This document shows positions 41,061-53,100 of a stretch of 64,000 bases of DNA, one piece after another. Under the pieces are notes generated by a model. It did no database searches, was not told the origin of the DNA, and was given only the letters and a program-made list of their open reading frames with translations. Made by a program: the position numbers and the translations under genes. Source of the stretch: an uncultured Odoribacter sp. (lineage in GTDB: Bacteria; Bacteroidota; Bacteroidia; Bacteroidales; Marinifilaceae); contig CAJTSF010000001.1 of assembly GCA_910578985.1 (NCBI GenBank), positions 62,001-126,000 of the forward strand, given 5' to 3'. Every line of letters begins with the position of its first letter. Position 1 is the stretch's first letter.

Positions 41061-42347
41061 ATGACCTACGATATCGCAGAACTCTACGAACGCATCGTAC
41101 GCGGGCACCGGGTGACCACCGATTCCCGGAATATCCGTCCGGGAGATGTCTTTGTCGCCTTGAAAGGAGCGAATTTCAACGGTAACCGTTATGCCGCGTC
41201 CGCCCTCGCACAAGGGGCATCCGCCGCTATCATCGACGAGCCCTCGGAGACGGGAGAGCATCGGTTCCTGGTTCCGGACGCACTGAAGTGCCTGCAGGAA
41301 CTGGCACATCACCACCGTTGCCGGCTCGGCATCCCGATTCTCGGCATTACCGGTACCAACGGGAAGACCACGACAAAGGAACTCTGCCATGCCGTCCTGT
41401 CCCGCAAATATAAGGTGACGACCACGCAAGGCAATCTGAACAATCATATCGGAGTGCCCCTCACCCTGCTTGCCATGGATGAAAATACCCAGTTCGGCAT
41501 CGTGGAGATGGGCGCCAACCACCCGGGTGAAATTAAAATGCTTTGTGACATCGCCGATCCGGATTATGGAATCATTACCAATATCGGACATGCCCACCTG
41601 GAAGGTTTCGGCTCGTATGAGAATATCATTGCCACGAAAAGCGCCCTGTATGACCATATTCTCGCCAAGAAAGGCAGGCTCTTCGTCAATGCGTCCGACG
41701 AACTTCTCATGCGCCTCAGCGAAGGACATACCCGCAACACTTACGGGGGTGAGGGCGACCTCCTGCGCGGGGATGTGAAACAGACTGTCCCTTACCTGAC
41801 GTATGCCCTCCATACGATGCACGGGGATTTGTATGTCCGCACGCGGCTGGTCGGAGGGTATAATTTCGACAATGCTATGGCGGCTTCCGCAGTGGGTACC
41901 TATTTCGGCATGGATCCGCTCGATATCCGCGATGCGATAGAGGCGTACACTCCCTCGAACCTGCGTTCCCAGTTGATTAAAACGGAGCGGAATACTTTGA
42001 TTCTGGACGCTTACAATGCCAACCCCAGCAGCATGCACGCCGCACTTTCCAATTTCATCGAGATGCCGGGAGAGCATAAAAGCGTCATCCTGGGTGAGAT
42101 GCTGGAACTCGGAGCGGAAAGCCATCACGCCCATACGGCACTTTTGCAATTGGCTCTCAGCGGGGCTTTCGAGCATATTTACCTTGTCGGCAAGAGTTTC
42201 GCCCCGACTTCCCACGAGTCGGTCATTCATCTGGAGGATACCGATGCACTCATCCGGACCCTCCACAACCATCCGCTCCATGATGCCTTTATCCTGATTA
42301 AAGGCTCACGCGGCAATCAACTCGAACGAATCGTTGAATATTTGTAA
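41061..42347 (+). CDS. murF: UDP-N-acetylmuramoyl-tripeptide--D-alanyl-D-alanine ligase
   Basis: 428 residues. An N-terminal Mur ligase domain (TDSRNIRPGDVFVALKG), the ATP loop GITGTNGKTTTKE, and a C-terminal LDAYNANPSSMHAAL substrate segment. It adds D-Ala-D-Ala to the peptidoglycan precursor in the cytoplasm. It lies outside the usual mur/fts cluster, followed by a glycosyltransferase gene 10 bases later. Confidence 0.95.
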   Translation: MTYDIAELYERIVRGHRVTTDSRNIRPGDVFVALKGANFNGNRYAASALAQGASAAIIDEPSETGEHRFLVPDALKCLQELAHHHRCRLGIPILGITGTNGKTTTKELCHAVLSRKYKVTTTQGNLNNHIGVPLTLLAMDENTQFGIVEMGANHPGEIKMLCDIADPDYGIITNIGHAHLEGFGSYENIIATKSALYDHILAKKGRLFVNASDELLMRLSEGHTRNTYGGEGDLLRGDVKQTVPYLTYALHTMHGDLYVRTRLVGGYNFDNAMAASAVGTYFGMDPLDIRDAIEAYTPSNLRSQLIKTERNTLILDAYNANPSSMHAALSNFIEMPGEHKSVILGEMLELGAESHHAHTALLQLALSGAFEHIYLVGKSFAPTSHESVIHLEDTDALIRTLHNHPLHDAFILIKGSRGNQLERIVEYL

Positions 42348-42357
42348 CCTACTTACC

Positions 42358-43101
42358 ATGGAAGACAGAATCGTCATCATTCCGACCTATAATGAGAAAG
42401 AGAACATCGAAGCCATTGTCCGTTACGTTCTCTCCCTCGAACCCGTTTTTCACGTGCTGATTATCGAAGACCATTCTCCGGACGGTACGGCAGATATCGT
42501 GCGCCGCATGCAGGAAAACGAACCCCGCCTGCACATGATCGAACGAAGCGGGAAACTCGGTCTGGGAACCGCCTATATCACGGGATTCCACTGGGCACTG
42601 GAGCACGGGTATAACTATATTTTTGAAATGGATGCCGATTTCTCCCATCCCCCGCAGGAGCTTGTGCGGCTTTATGAAGCCTGCACGACGGGCGCCGACC
42701 TCGCCGTCGGCTCACGTTATGTGACAGGCGTCAATGTGGTCAATTGGCCTATGAGCCGGGTGCTTCTCTCTTATTTTGCCTCGAAATACGTCCGCTTTAT
42801 CACCGGCATGAAAGTGCACGATGCCACCGCCGGATTTGTCTGCTATACCCGGCGCGTACTCGAAACCATCGACCTGGATGCTATCCGTTTCAAAGGGTAT
42901 GCTTTTCAAATCGAGATGAAATTTACCGCCGTCACGCTCGGTTTCCGCCTGGTGGAAATCCCCATCATATTCACCGACCGGACACAAGGAACTTCCAAAA
43001 TGAGCAAAGGCATTATCCGTGAAGCCGTCTGGGGAGTGATTACCATGAAAATCCGCGCGCTCTTCGGACGCATTAAGAAACGAAAAAACATCCTGCCATG
43101 A
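42358..43101 (+). CDS. Polyprenol-phosphate mannosyltransferase-like GT2 enzyme
   Basis: 247 residues from ATG 42358 (MEDRIVIIPTYNEKENI); the earlier frame overlaps murF. A GT2 fold with IIEDHSPDGT and EMDADFSHPP (DXD metal motif) matches dolichyl/polyprenol-phosphate mannose synthases lacking the membrane tail. It would move a hexose from GDP-mannose or a similar donor onto polyprenyl phosphate at the inner membrane, feeding protein or surface glycosylation. It overlaps the dihydroorotase gene by ATGA. Confidence 0.9.
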   Translation: MEDRIVIIPTYNEKENIEAIVRYVLSLEPVFHVLIIEDHSPDGTADIVRRMQENEPRLHMIERSGKLGLGTAYITGFHWALEHGYNYIFEMDADFSHPPQELVRLYEACTTGADLAVGSRYVTGVNVVNWPMSRVLLSYFASKYVRFITGMKVHDATAGFVCYTRRVLETIDLDAIRFKGYAFQIEMKFTAVTLGFRLVEIPIIFTDRTQGTSKMSKGIIREAVWGVITMKIRALFGRIKKRKNILP

Positions 43102-44477
43102 AAACCATTATCGAAGGAGGCACTCTCGTCAATGAAGGGAGTACGTCGTGTGCCGACCTGATTTTGGAGAATGACCGCATCGTTGCCATCATTCCCCGCC
43201 ATACGGAAGAAAGCGACCGCATGATATCCGCTCTCAAATCCGAAGGATGCCGCATTCTTCCTGCCGAAGGATGCCTGATTTTCCCTGGTGCCATTGATGA
43301 CCAGGTACATTTCCGCGAACCCGGACTGACACATAAAGGCTCCATTGCCGAAGGCAGCCGGGCTGCTGCCGCAGGAGGAGTGACCTCTTTCATGGATATG
43401 CCGAACGTGGTCCCTCCGACAACGACGGTTGCGCTCTTAGAGCAAAAACAGGAAATAGCAGCCCGCACATCGCTTGTCAATTACGCTTTCTATTTAGGGG
43501 CAACACGCCATAATTTAGATGAAATCAAACGTGCCGATCCTCATACCACCTGCGGAGTAAAAGCTTTTATGGGTTCTTCCACAGGTAATATGTTGATTGA
43601 TGCGCCCGATGCCCTCGAAAGGCTGTTTGCTGAATCGCCCCTCCTTATTGCCACCCATTGCGAAGATACCCCGACAATCAATGCCAATCTGGCTCATTAC
43701 CGTTCCATATACGGCGAGGATATTCCTCCCCGATGCCACCCGCTCATCCGCAGCCGTGAAGCCTGCCTGCGCAGCTCTACCCTTGCCGCAGAACTGGCGC
43801 GGAAATTCGGAAGCCGCCTGCATATCCTCCATCTCAGTACGGCAGAGGAGATTGCATTGCTTGACCGCGGTCCCCTGCCGGAAAAACAGATAACGGGTGA
43901 AGCCTGCGTTCATCACCTTTGGTTCAATGACAAGGCGTACGACCGACAAGGCAATCTGGTGCGCTGGAATCCCGCCATAAAAAACGAGAGCGACCGCCTT
44001 GCTCTGCTCGATGCCGTCAATCAAGGGCTCATCGATGTCGTGGCGACAGACCATGCGCCGCATACCCTTTCCGAGAAAACCGGTCCTTACACGCAAGCCG
44101 CCAGCGGCGGACCTATGGTGCAACACTCCCTTACCGTGATGCTCGAACTGGCTCACCGCGGAGAAACCACGTATGAAAAAGTGGCGGAAAGCATGTGCCA
44201 TGCCCCTGCCCGGCTATTCGGCATCGAAGAACGCGGATTCCTGCGGACAGGTTATAAAGCGGACCTTTGCATTGTAGAAAAAAGGGAATGGAAGGTGGAA
44301 AAAAGCAATCTTCTATATGCCTGCGGATGGTCGCCTTTGGAAGGGGAAACTTTCCATCACCGGGTACGCACGACCATTGTAAACGGTTGCATCGTATTCG
44401 ACAATGGCACTTTTACTGAAGAGTCGCAGGGTGGAGAACTGTTAAGGTTTTCGGGAAATCGGGGCATCAAGGCATAA
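43098..44477 (+). CDS. pyrC: Dihydroorotase
   Basis: 459 residues. The metal site is DDQVHFREPGLTHKG, with the conserved DMPNVVPPTT, the HCED segment and the later ATDHAPH that supplies the catalytic Asp. It closes carbamoyl-aspartate to dihydroorotate in pyrimidine synthesis. The class and length match the amidohydrolase-type (PyrC class I/AllB-like) enzymes; allantoinase is less likely without nitrogen-catabolism genes. It is translationally coupled to the mannosyltransferase gene and overlaps the converging membrane-protein gene by 11 bases. Confidence 0.9.
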   Translation: MKTIIEGGTLVNEGSTSCADLILENDRIVAIIPRHTEESDRMISALKSEGCRILPAEGCLIFPGAIDDQVHFREPGLTHKGSIAEGSRAAAAGGVTSFMDMPNVVPPTTTVALLEQKQEIAARTSLVNYAFYLGATRHNLDEIKRADPHTTCGVKAFMGSSTGNMLIDAPDALERLFAESPLLIATHCEDTPTINANLAHYRSIYGEDIPPRCHPLIRSREACLRSSTLAAELARKFGSRLHILHLSTAEEIALLDRGPLPEKQITGEACVHHLWFNDKAYDRQGNLVRWNPAIKNESDRLALLDAVNQGLIDVVATDHAPHTLSEKTGPYTQAASGGPMVQHSLTVMLELAHRGETTYEKVAESMCHAPARLFGIEERGFLRTGYKADLCIVEKREWKVEKSNLLYACGWSPLEGETFHHRVRTTIVNGCIVFDNGTFTEESQGGELLRFSGNRGIKA

Positions 44478-45438
44478 TGTAATCTATTGCGCAAGCCAGC
44501 AGAAAAAGCAAAAAGAAAACATCCCCAAGCCAAAGCAGGCGGTTGGTGATAAAATAGTGCGCATAGAGCACCGATAGAGGCAAAGTAAAAAGGAAGAGCA
44601 CTTCATAGTACCCTACGGGAAATAAAACGGGAATAAATAAAAGAAACAGGGAAAAGGAGATAAAAGAGAACAGCCCCCTGCGTTGATTGACTACCAGCAC
44701 CGCATAACGTGAAAAGATAAGCAATACGGCAAACAAAAGAAAGGTGCCTAAAATAGCCAATCGAATACACTCCGAGGCAGGAAGAGCGTCCAGCCACTCC
44801 CCATTCCAAAGAAGGCGGAAATAACGTTCCGGAAGGGTATCCAAAGTATCCGTCCAATATCCCCAAAAAGCAAGCAAACCGACAGGAAAAAGCAGACCGA
44901 CAAGAAGTGCTGCAAAGTCACGGAAAGTGGAACGTCCGGAAAAGATAAGTACCGCAACTGCCCACAGCAACAAAAAACTAAGCTTGGGACATACGATGAT
45001 GGCACACATCAAGAGCGCCCCGAAATCAAAAAGGGGAGCATTGACATAAAGATGGTTAATCGCCGTCTGCAAACGGGCAAGCGCCACCATAATCAGGAAA
45101 GCGCTCAAAAGCCAATAAATATCCGAAAGATGAATCGCCACAACACTCCCCAAAAGAACAAAAAGAAGAGCAGGCAGGGTTGTCTGCTGGTCAAGCAATT
45201 TGTAGCGGTTGGTAAAGAAAAATATGAGATATGCCATACACAACAGCAAGAAACCGAATAACAGCATACCTCCCCATTCTGATGCAGGAAGTGAAAAAGC
45301 AATGAAAGCATCTTCCTGTACCGTTGCAGAAAAAGGCTGAAAATCAACAAACCATATACCGGAAAAGAGTATTGCCATCACCATGAACGGCAATACGAAC
45401 AACATATACAGCCTTCTGGATTTCAGTAATTTATTCAT
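44467..45438 (-). CDS. Polytopic membrane protein of unknown function (DUF6427-like)
   Basis: 323 residues with about ten hydrophobic helices and few charged loops. The first helix follows a basic start (MNKLLKSRRLYMLFVLPF). The pattern and the purD neighbourhood suggest the Bacteroidetes DUF6427 group, but I cannot confirm it by eye. No transporter or enzyme motif was recognised. Its start overlaps the purD stop by eight bases, so it is co-translated with purD. Confidence 0.75.
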   Translation of the reverse strand: MNKLLKSRRLYMLFVLPFMVMAILFSGIWFVDFQPFSATVQEDAFIAFSLPASEWGGMLLFGFLLLCMAYLIFFFTNRYKLLDQQTTLPALLFVLLGSVVAIHLSDIYWLLSAFLIMVALARLQTAINHLYVNAPLFDFGALLMCAIIVCPKLSFLLLWAVAVLIFSGRSTFRDFAALLVGLLFPVGLLAFWGYWTDTLDTLPERYFRLLWNGEWLDALPASECIRLAILGTFLLFAVLLIFSRYAVLVVNQRRGLFSFISFSLFLLFIPVLFPVGYYEVLFLFTLPLSVLYAHYFITNRLLWLGDVFFLLFLLACAIDYIMP

Positions 45439-46714
45439 GATATTTGAACAAATCCCGTCCGATATCCCGACGGAAGTATAAATCTTTGAAATCTATCCGC
45501 GAAATATTCTCATAGGATTGCTGCAAAGCCTCATGCAACGTCTGCCCAAAAGAACTGACGGCAAGAACCCGTCCTCCATTTGTGACTACGGCATTTTCAC
45601 GGCTACACGTGCCGGCATGAAAAACCACACTGCCCTCCACACGTTCCAAGCCACTAATCGGATTGCCTTTTTCGTAAGCCTCCGGATACCCGCCGGCAAC
45701 GACAACCACCGTCGTGCAGAAACGTTCATCAAGAGCAAGGGACACCTCAGACAGACGTCCCGATGCCGCTGCCACCAATAGGTCGATGAAATCGGTCTTT
45801 AAACGGGGAAGCACCACTTCCGTTTCCGGATCGCCCATACGCACATTATATTCAATGACAAAAGGTTCTCCCCCTTTATTCATCAGTCCGAAAAAGAGAA
45901 AACCGCAATAGTCTATCCCATCGGCACGGAGTCCCTCTATCGTAGGACGGATGATACGTTCCTCCACCTTGCGGTTAAACGTCTCATCGGCAAATGGAAC
46001 AGGAGATACCGCCCCCATACCGCCGGTATTCAGACCACTGTCTCCTTCCCCGATACGCTTATAATCTTTGGCAGATCCGAGTATTTTATAGTCCTTGCCA
46101 TCGGTAATTGCAAAAACGGAAATCTCTATGCCTGCAAGATACTCTTCAATCACCACCCGGGCGCTGGCGGTGCCGAATTTCCCGGAAAGCATGAGAGCCA
46201 ACTCCTGTTGCGCTTCCCGAAGATCATTCAAAATAAGAACCCCTTTCCCCGCCGCCAAACCATCCGCCTTCAGCACATAAGGAGGCTGCAAGGTCGAAAG
46301 GTATTCCTGACCCGCTGCAAGCGTTTCGGGAGTAACAGTCATATAGCCCGCGGTAGGAATCCCGTGACGCATCATGAATTGTTTGGCAAAATCTTTACTG
46401 CCTTCCAAAATAGCGCCGGCCTTTCCGGGACCTATAATCAGCAGATCGGCAAAACGCGCATCCTCTTTCAAGAAATCGCGGATACCGGCAACGAGAGGAT
46501 CTTCCGGACCCACCACAAGCAAGTCGATTCCTTTCTCGGCCATAAAATCGGCTATCGCAGGGAAGTCATGAAGGGGCAAAGCAACATTGACAGCAATCGC
46601 ATCGGTGCCCGCATTACCGGGAGCAACATACAACGCAGATAATTTATCACTTTGCTTCAATTTCCATGCTATGGCATGCTCGCGACCGCCGCCGCCTAAT
46701 AAGAGTACTCTCAT
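45431..46714 (-). CDS. purD: Phosphoribosylamine--glycine ligase
   Basis: 427 residues. GGGGREHAIAWKL at the N-terminus, ATP-grasp segments (ADGLAAGKGVLI, FYFFGLM-like FLFFGLMNKGGEPFVIEYNVRMGDPETE). It joins phosphoribosylamine and glycine in purine synthesis. A -7 box at 46732-46739 precedes it. The operon continues into the membrane-protein gene. Confidence 0.95.
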   Translation of the reverse strand: MRVLLLGGGGREHAIAWKLKQSDKLSALYVAPGNAGTDAIAVNVALPLHDFPAIADFMAEKGIDLLVVGPEDPLVAGIRDFLKEDARFADLLIIGPGKAGAILEGSKDFAKQFMMRHGIPTAGYMTVTPETLAAGQEYLSTLQPPYVLKADGLAAGKGVLILNDLREAQQELALMLSGKFGTASARVVIEEYLAGIEISVFAITDGKDYKILGSAKDYKRIGEGDSGLNTGGMGAVSPVPFADETFNRKVEERIIRPTIEGLRADGIDYCGFLFFGLMNKGGEPFVIEYNVRMGDPETEVVLPRLKTDFIDLLVAAASGRLSEVSLALDERFCTTVVVVAGGYPEAYEKGNPISGLERVEGSVVFHAGTCSRENAVVTNGGRVLAVSSFGQTLHEALQQSYENISRIDFKDLYFRRDIGRDLFKYHE

Positions 46715-46731
46715 GGCTATATATTTTTGCG

Positions 46732-46739
46732 CAAAGGTA
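46732..46739 (-). promoter_or_regulatory. Promoter -7 box for purD
   Basis: TACCTTTG on the minus strand, 17 bases before ATG 46714. Confidence 0.6.
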
Positions 46740-46751
46740 ATGATTTATTAG

Positions 46752-47090
46752 TTATCTCGGCGTACGCACCATGTGTTTCATTTCAAAAGGAATCTCCATA
46801 GAGAGTTCCATGAAACCCATAAACTCACCGTTCTCGTACCAAGGAGTCTGATAAATCAACTTTTTTACCCCTTCCTTTTCAATGGTATAAGCATTTGTCC
46901 GAGGATGGGCAAGCATATCGGCAAGCATGGTACGTGCAGGTTCCGGATGACAGTCGAGCACATTCTTCCCGATTAAATCCTCACGTCCGGGCTTAAGGAA
47001 AGTTCGGCGCGATTTATCGTTCATCTCCATGATTTTACCTTCTTTATCGCAGATGGTCACTGCCAAATTCACTTCTTTAAAATAGTCCAT
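46752..47090 (-). CDS. Small single-domain PAS protein
   Basis: 112 residues forming one PAS domain: VNLAVTICDKEGKIMEMNDKSRRTF, GKNVLDCHPEPA, IEKEGVKKLIYQTPWYENGEFMG. There is no output domain. Small PAS proteins of this type (with DCHP) occur in anaerobes and may bind a cofactor or partner sensor. It is encoded between purD and the giant PKD protein, in the same direction. Confidence 0.85.
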   Translation of the reverse strand: MDYFKEVNLAVTICDKEGKIMEMNDKSRRTFLKPGREDLIGKNVLDCHPEPARTMLADMLAHPRTNAYTIEKEGVKKLIYQTPWYENGEFMGFMELSMEIPFEMKHMVRTPR

Positions 47091-47111
47091 AATATACGAA
47101 ATTTATTGTAT

Positions 47112-50100
47112 CTACTCCCTCAACAACAACACCGTCCCCTGGGTATATTCGGGAATACCGGAGTCGTTGTTGTCGCCTGTCCAGACATCATCGTTCCCGT
47201 AAATGGCCTTCGCTCGCCAGATATATACCCCTTGAGGCATTCGTTCACCTTTCCGGTTCGTCCCGTCCCAACCCCCTACAGGCTTCCCGTCTTGCAACTC
47301 TTCCGTCACCCAAAGAACATTCCCATACTGGTCCAGGATTTCCAAGCGGTAAGACTGCAAACCCATCCCGACACCGTTGAAGCGGCTGATCTTTTCATTC
47401 AGGCTGTGGGGAATGAACGTATTCGGAAAATAAAGACCGTGCAGGGAAACCTCATGCGACAGGGTGATGGTGTCCGCACACCCGTAACGGTTAGAAGCTA
47501 TCAGCGTTACAGGGTAAGTTCCGTTCTCCAGAAACTCCTCCGTCTGATTATCCACAGAATAGACCTCACCCTGCAAAGGCAATATCCAATGCCCGGCATT
47601 CGCGCCCTCCGAGAGGTTCTGGAAAATGACCCGTTGCGGACGACCGCCCTCCACCACTTTGTCCAAAAGAGCCACAGGCGTATTGTAAACCGTCACCCGA
47701 CGCACATAATCCGAAAAACATCCCTTGTCCGTCGTCACAAAAGCCGTCACAACATACCGGTAAGCGCTATCGCTCCTATTCTCATACACATGCTCCGGAG
47801 CCGAAGTCAGTTCCGTGCCGTCCCCGTAATCCCACAATAAGGTCTCGTATTCCCCCTCAACAAAAGGAATGTAATTCAACGGCGAACAGACCATCGTATC
47901 CAAAGGCAGAATCGTTATAATCGGCTTGTTGTTCACCACCACCGTCTTTATAACCGAATCCTGACAACGCGTGAAAGTCATGCTTGTTCCGATCAAAGTC
48001 ACCGGAAACTTCCCATACCCCTCAAACACATAATCAAAACTATCCCGCTTCATCAACGTGTCCTGCAACTTCCACTCATATAAACTCAGCTCCATGTCCG
48101 TCTCAAAAGAAAAATGGAACTCATCCTCTTCACAAAGCGTATCCTGACTGATAATGGAAAGTTTCGGCAGAGGATTGATATGCACCTGCTGCGTGTCCGC
48201 TGCCCAACCGCAACCGTTATGTATCCATAGGCTCACGTCATACGTACCCTCCTTGCCGTAAGCATGACGCATTTCCCAGTTCTCGGATGTAAATCCGTCC
48301 CCGAAATCCCACCTTGTCACGAGGATGTTCGAAGCCGTGTCCGTCGAGTTGTTCCGGAAATAAATCTCTTCCCGTTCGCAAGCATACCGATCGTCCAACG
48401 GCGAGAAATGCGCCTCGATCGTGCGGGGCAAAACCTTCAAGGAAACAGTGGAATCATCCGTGGCACAAACATTCTCGGCATGCAGGTGAATATAATAGAC
48501 TGTCGTAACAGAATCCGTTTCCAAAGGATGGTTCAAGTCCCAAACATGCGGAATCCGTATGGTGTCCCCATTCCGGTCATTATAAATACTCCAGGTAAAC
48601 TTACAATTATTGCCTGTCGTCGTATTCTTCACAAACGCTTCCACCGGCGAACACTCCCAATCCTGCTCAGGAGCCATTCCTACCTTGGGCACCGACAAGA
48701 CGGTCACGGCGGTATCGTGCCGGAAAGTCTTGCAACGGTTCCCCACAGCCAGCGAAAGAAAATAAGTCGTATCCCACGTCGCCGACCGGTAGGTCTTCAT
48801 CAACTCCTCCTCCAGCTGCCTTGTGGAATAGCCCTCGCCATTCCCGAAATCCCAGGTATAGGTAAAATCAGCAAAGGTCAGCGTATCATAATGCCGGGCA
48901 TCCGTCGTAATCTGAATATCCAGAGGAGCACAGCCGCTGTTCGTGTCCACATCGAAATAAACCGCAGGCGGGTCGCGCAATACGGTCACTGTTTTCTCCG
49001 ACGTATCACGGCATACCAGCACCGACTCATGATAGGGATAAGGCTTGGAAGCCATACACTTGACCGTATAAAACCCGTGCCGGTCATAAGCATGACGGAT
49101 GGAAGTCCCGACAGACTCCTCTTTCCGCTCCGGCTCATGCAGGAAATCGAAATGCCACTCGAATGAATGCCCCACCGTATCCGCCGGAACAAACGGATGC
49201 TCCACCCCCACGCAAAGCGTATCCGCCACCGCGAAGCGCTTGTCCGGCAATGCCTGCACGGTCAGCGTCACCCTGTCGGTATTCGGACACCCGTAATTAT
49301 AAGCCTCGTACACATACGTGTATTCATAAGTCAATGTATAATCTCCCGGAGGCACATTCCACCTTTTAATATCGAACTCATACTGCAAATCCTCCTTCCC
49401 CAATTTCCAGGTACCCCGGTTCTCCTGCCACTTCCCGCCCTTGATAGAATCCCGTCCGACCAATGGCAACGGCTCATGGTTGTAACACATCTGCAAATCC
49501 CGTCCTCCGTCCACGAAAGGCAACGCATGCACCCGCATCGTCATTTCATCGGAGGAGACGCACGCCCCGTTCCGAATCGTATAACGCAAACGCACCTCCC
49601 TGTCCTCATACGCCGAAAAGGCAGGATTGAAAAAATAACCGTCGGCATGCTTCTCCAGAATACCGGCATCCAATGTCCCGTCCGTTAGCGACCACACCCC
49701 CGTATCCGGCACCGCCACCTGCAGCCGCCGCGCCTCCTCCAGTTCGCAAATATCCTCATCCTTCAACGGATCTATCTTCACCTGCTCGTCGATGCGCACC
49801 TGAAAAGACGCCACCGTCAAATCCGGACAATGATTCGTATATTCCACCGTCACCCGATAAAGGCAATATCCCGAAGACTCGACAGGAGCGAAAGCAATCG
49901 TAGGATAAAGAGACGTCGAACCGCCTTCTGACCAATCATACGAACCGCCCCCATATTCTGTCGTCACTGTCCAAGCGGCGGCAAGCAACTCATTATTTTT
50001 CAAATCCAATGCCGGCGCCTTCACCTCATCCTTCCCCACAAAGCGGAAAGCGCTCTCGCATCCCGCTTGATCCTCCAATTGCAACACCGGCACCCCACGC

Positions 50101-53100
50101 ACCTTCAACGGATACGCCCACTCCCGGGTGTTGCATCCCTCCTCGATAGTCAAATGCACCGTATAATCCCCCGGCATGCTGAACCGGAGTGTCGGCGTCT
50201 TCAAGGAAGAGGTCGCCGCATCCGTGCCGTCAAAACCGTACCCTCCTGCCGTGCCTTCCACCGTCCAATGCCATCTCAACTCCCGCTCCGCCTCTGCGTC
50301 ATTCTCAAAAACCAAATCCTCCCCCACGCAAAGCCCTCGCGGCAGTCCGTAGCCCCGCGGCAGAATCGTCTCCATCCCCCGTATGGCGGTATCAATCACA
50401 TGAAGCGTATATGCTTTCCGCACCGTCGTCTCCGGACAACCTACCCCGGGCACCGACACGCTCACCGCATAATCCCCGGGCTCCGTCACCGGCACGACAG
50501 GCATGTCCGCATCACCGGAAGTCTCCCCTTGCCACACCGGTTGCCCATCCCGTTCCAATAACCAACCGATCAACTGGGAAGGACTGTTGTTATACCACGC
50601 TATGTTCACCCACTCCGCCATCTTCACCTCTCCGGGACAAACCTCCTGCCGGTCGCCACTGAAAGTAACAAGGGGGTTCTTTTTTACCGTAATCCAAACC
50701 GTGTCGTACGCCTCCGCACAATCGCTTTTCGTCTTTCCGACAACACCGAAAACCCCATAATGCAGGAACTTGACCGTGACAATTTTATTCCCGTTGCCCG
50801 GCGGATCGACAATCTCACACAAATCGGTCTTTTCCTGGGCATCATCGATAACAGACCATTCATACTCCAAAGTGGTGATAATCCCCCCTTGCGGATCCCT
50901 CCCCTCATTGGAAAATATCAAATTACTCCCCTCACACACGCTGCTGCGGTCTTGCTCTTCTTTTATCTGACTGCTCACCTGGTTATTAAGCACGGAAATA
51001 GTCCCCTCGTTCACATACTGCACATCTTTATCTTCACATCCCGGCACCAGGTGGTCATCCGGCATCTCCAGCTTATAATGATAAGTCACGCCCGGAGTGC
51101 TAAACTGTATAATGGGCTTTATCGCCGTCGGGTCCCCATCCAAATAAGCCTCCCCCGGAAGCGACGGACTAAACGTCCACTGCACAAGCTCCGGATTGTT
51201 GTAAAGATGGTAATTCACCAGCCCCACATTCTGCATATCCAACACATCTCCGGGACAAATGGTCGTTCCGTCCAAATAACAAGCCACAATCTCCGGACGA
51301 TGTCCCACCTGTATTTTATAAGACTTGGTCGTCTCCACCGGACATGTCCCGGCAATCGACATCTCGGCTTTCAATTCGTACTCTCCGAAATTGATATTCA
51401 ATGTTGCGGTCCTGTCCTCCAAATCTGCATCGATGATCTCATTCCGATATTTCCCCACAGGCGTAAGTGTCCACCGGCATTTCAGATTTTCCCCGACAGA
51501 ATTATTCGTAAACTCCAACGTTTCATCAAAACAAACCTTTATCGGCTCACCGGAAGGCTCAGGATCAAAAGCCAGGTCGATTTTCATGCTGGGAATACGC
51601 AACTGATGCTCTGCAAAACCCGGATCCGGACACTCCACTCCGTTCGCCGTCGCCGGAGGCATGCTGACATTAATGCCATAAGTCGTACTCCCTGCCAACG
51701 TAACTTGAGGGTATAAATCCTGACCCATATATACCATTTGGTTGTTATCCATATTCAAGATAAACCAGGTCGGTTGTATATTTCGTGCATCATTCCCGTT
51801 CCAAATATACGAGACGCTCCCATCCGCAAAATTCAAGGTCTTGTTCCCGTCCGCATCCGAACAGATTATATCTTTCAGATACAAATAAACCTCCGGATTC
51901 TTGCGTACATTGATGGTCACCTCTTTCTCGCTCTCCGGGCAGGAATTGGACAAAGTCAGTCTTACATGAAACCGTCCATACCCATGAAACCGGATTCGCG
52001 GCTCTCGGGAATTGGCATGGGTACCGTTCTCGTACACAAAATCAAACCCCTCCTGCGCCCAACCGTCATCCTTCCACACCATCCACTGAAATGTCAGAGG
52101 CTCCTCCCCCGTCGATTTATTAATAAAAGACACCGACGTGCCGGAACAAATCTCATTGTTCGAGACTTCAAAATCCACTTTAGGCGATTCGATAACTTTA
52201 ACCACAGACTCGACAACCCGCTCCGAACACTCCGCACTTCCGGTACGCACGGTCAAAGAGACCTGATAAGTTCCCGGTTTATCATAGACAATCACCGGCA
52301 CCCTGTCAAAAGAAACCGGCTGTCCTTCGAATCTCCAGATATAAGTCATGTTCTCATTACAATCCAAATCCTTCCCGCCATATGTATTGTTTTGAATGTT
52401 AAGCGGATATCCGGTGCAACTGGGGCCCTGAATAAAGAAACTGACTTTGGGAGGAACAATCACCGCCGTACGATAGGAAGGCGTCGCAGCTCCCAAGGTC
52501 GCGGAACATTCATTTCTGACATCCAAATCCACACGGATGGGACAGGATTCCGTCTTGAAAATATGCTTAAAAATACCCCCCATGTTCACCACCTCCTGCT
52601 GCGTCATATTCCGGGTCCCGTCCCTGTCCAGAACCAACTTATAAGTCGTTCCCGGACTCTGCTTGTCATAATCGATGATTTGAATCACAGATTCCTCCCC
52701 CTGGCACACCCCCACGTCCGGCATTTTCAATGCCACATCCGGCTTATTCAGCCTCAACACATCGTAAGTGCGCGACAAAACCTTGCTCCCATTGGCAGAC
52801 CTCCACGAAAATACCAATTTATACACCTGAAAACCATAATACCGGTGTTTCATCGACCCTCCCCCGTTCCAAACCTCCACAGGACTGCCGTCTCCCCAAT
52901 CCACGGAGTACACCCCGCCGGTCAAGCCCGTGTGGGACGACTGGTTGAAAATCTCCAGTTCCTCCCCTTTCACCGCATCGCCATTGCATAATTTAAAATC
53001 ATATGGACTAGCCAACATCAAGTCATTGTTCGTCTGCGCCGACAAAGAGAGAGGCGCCGACACCCACAGTGCCGCCGACACCCACACCAACATCCGCCAT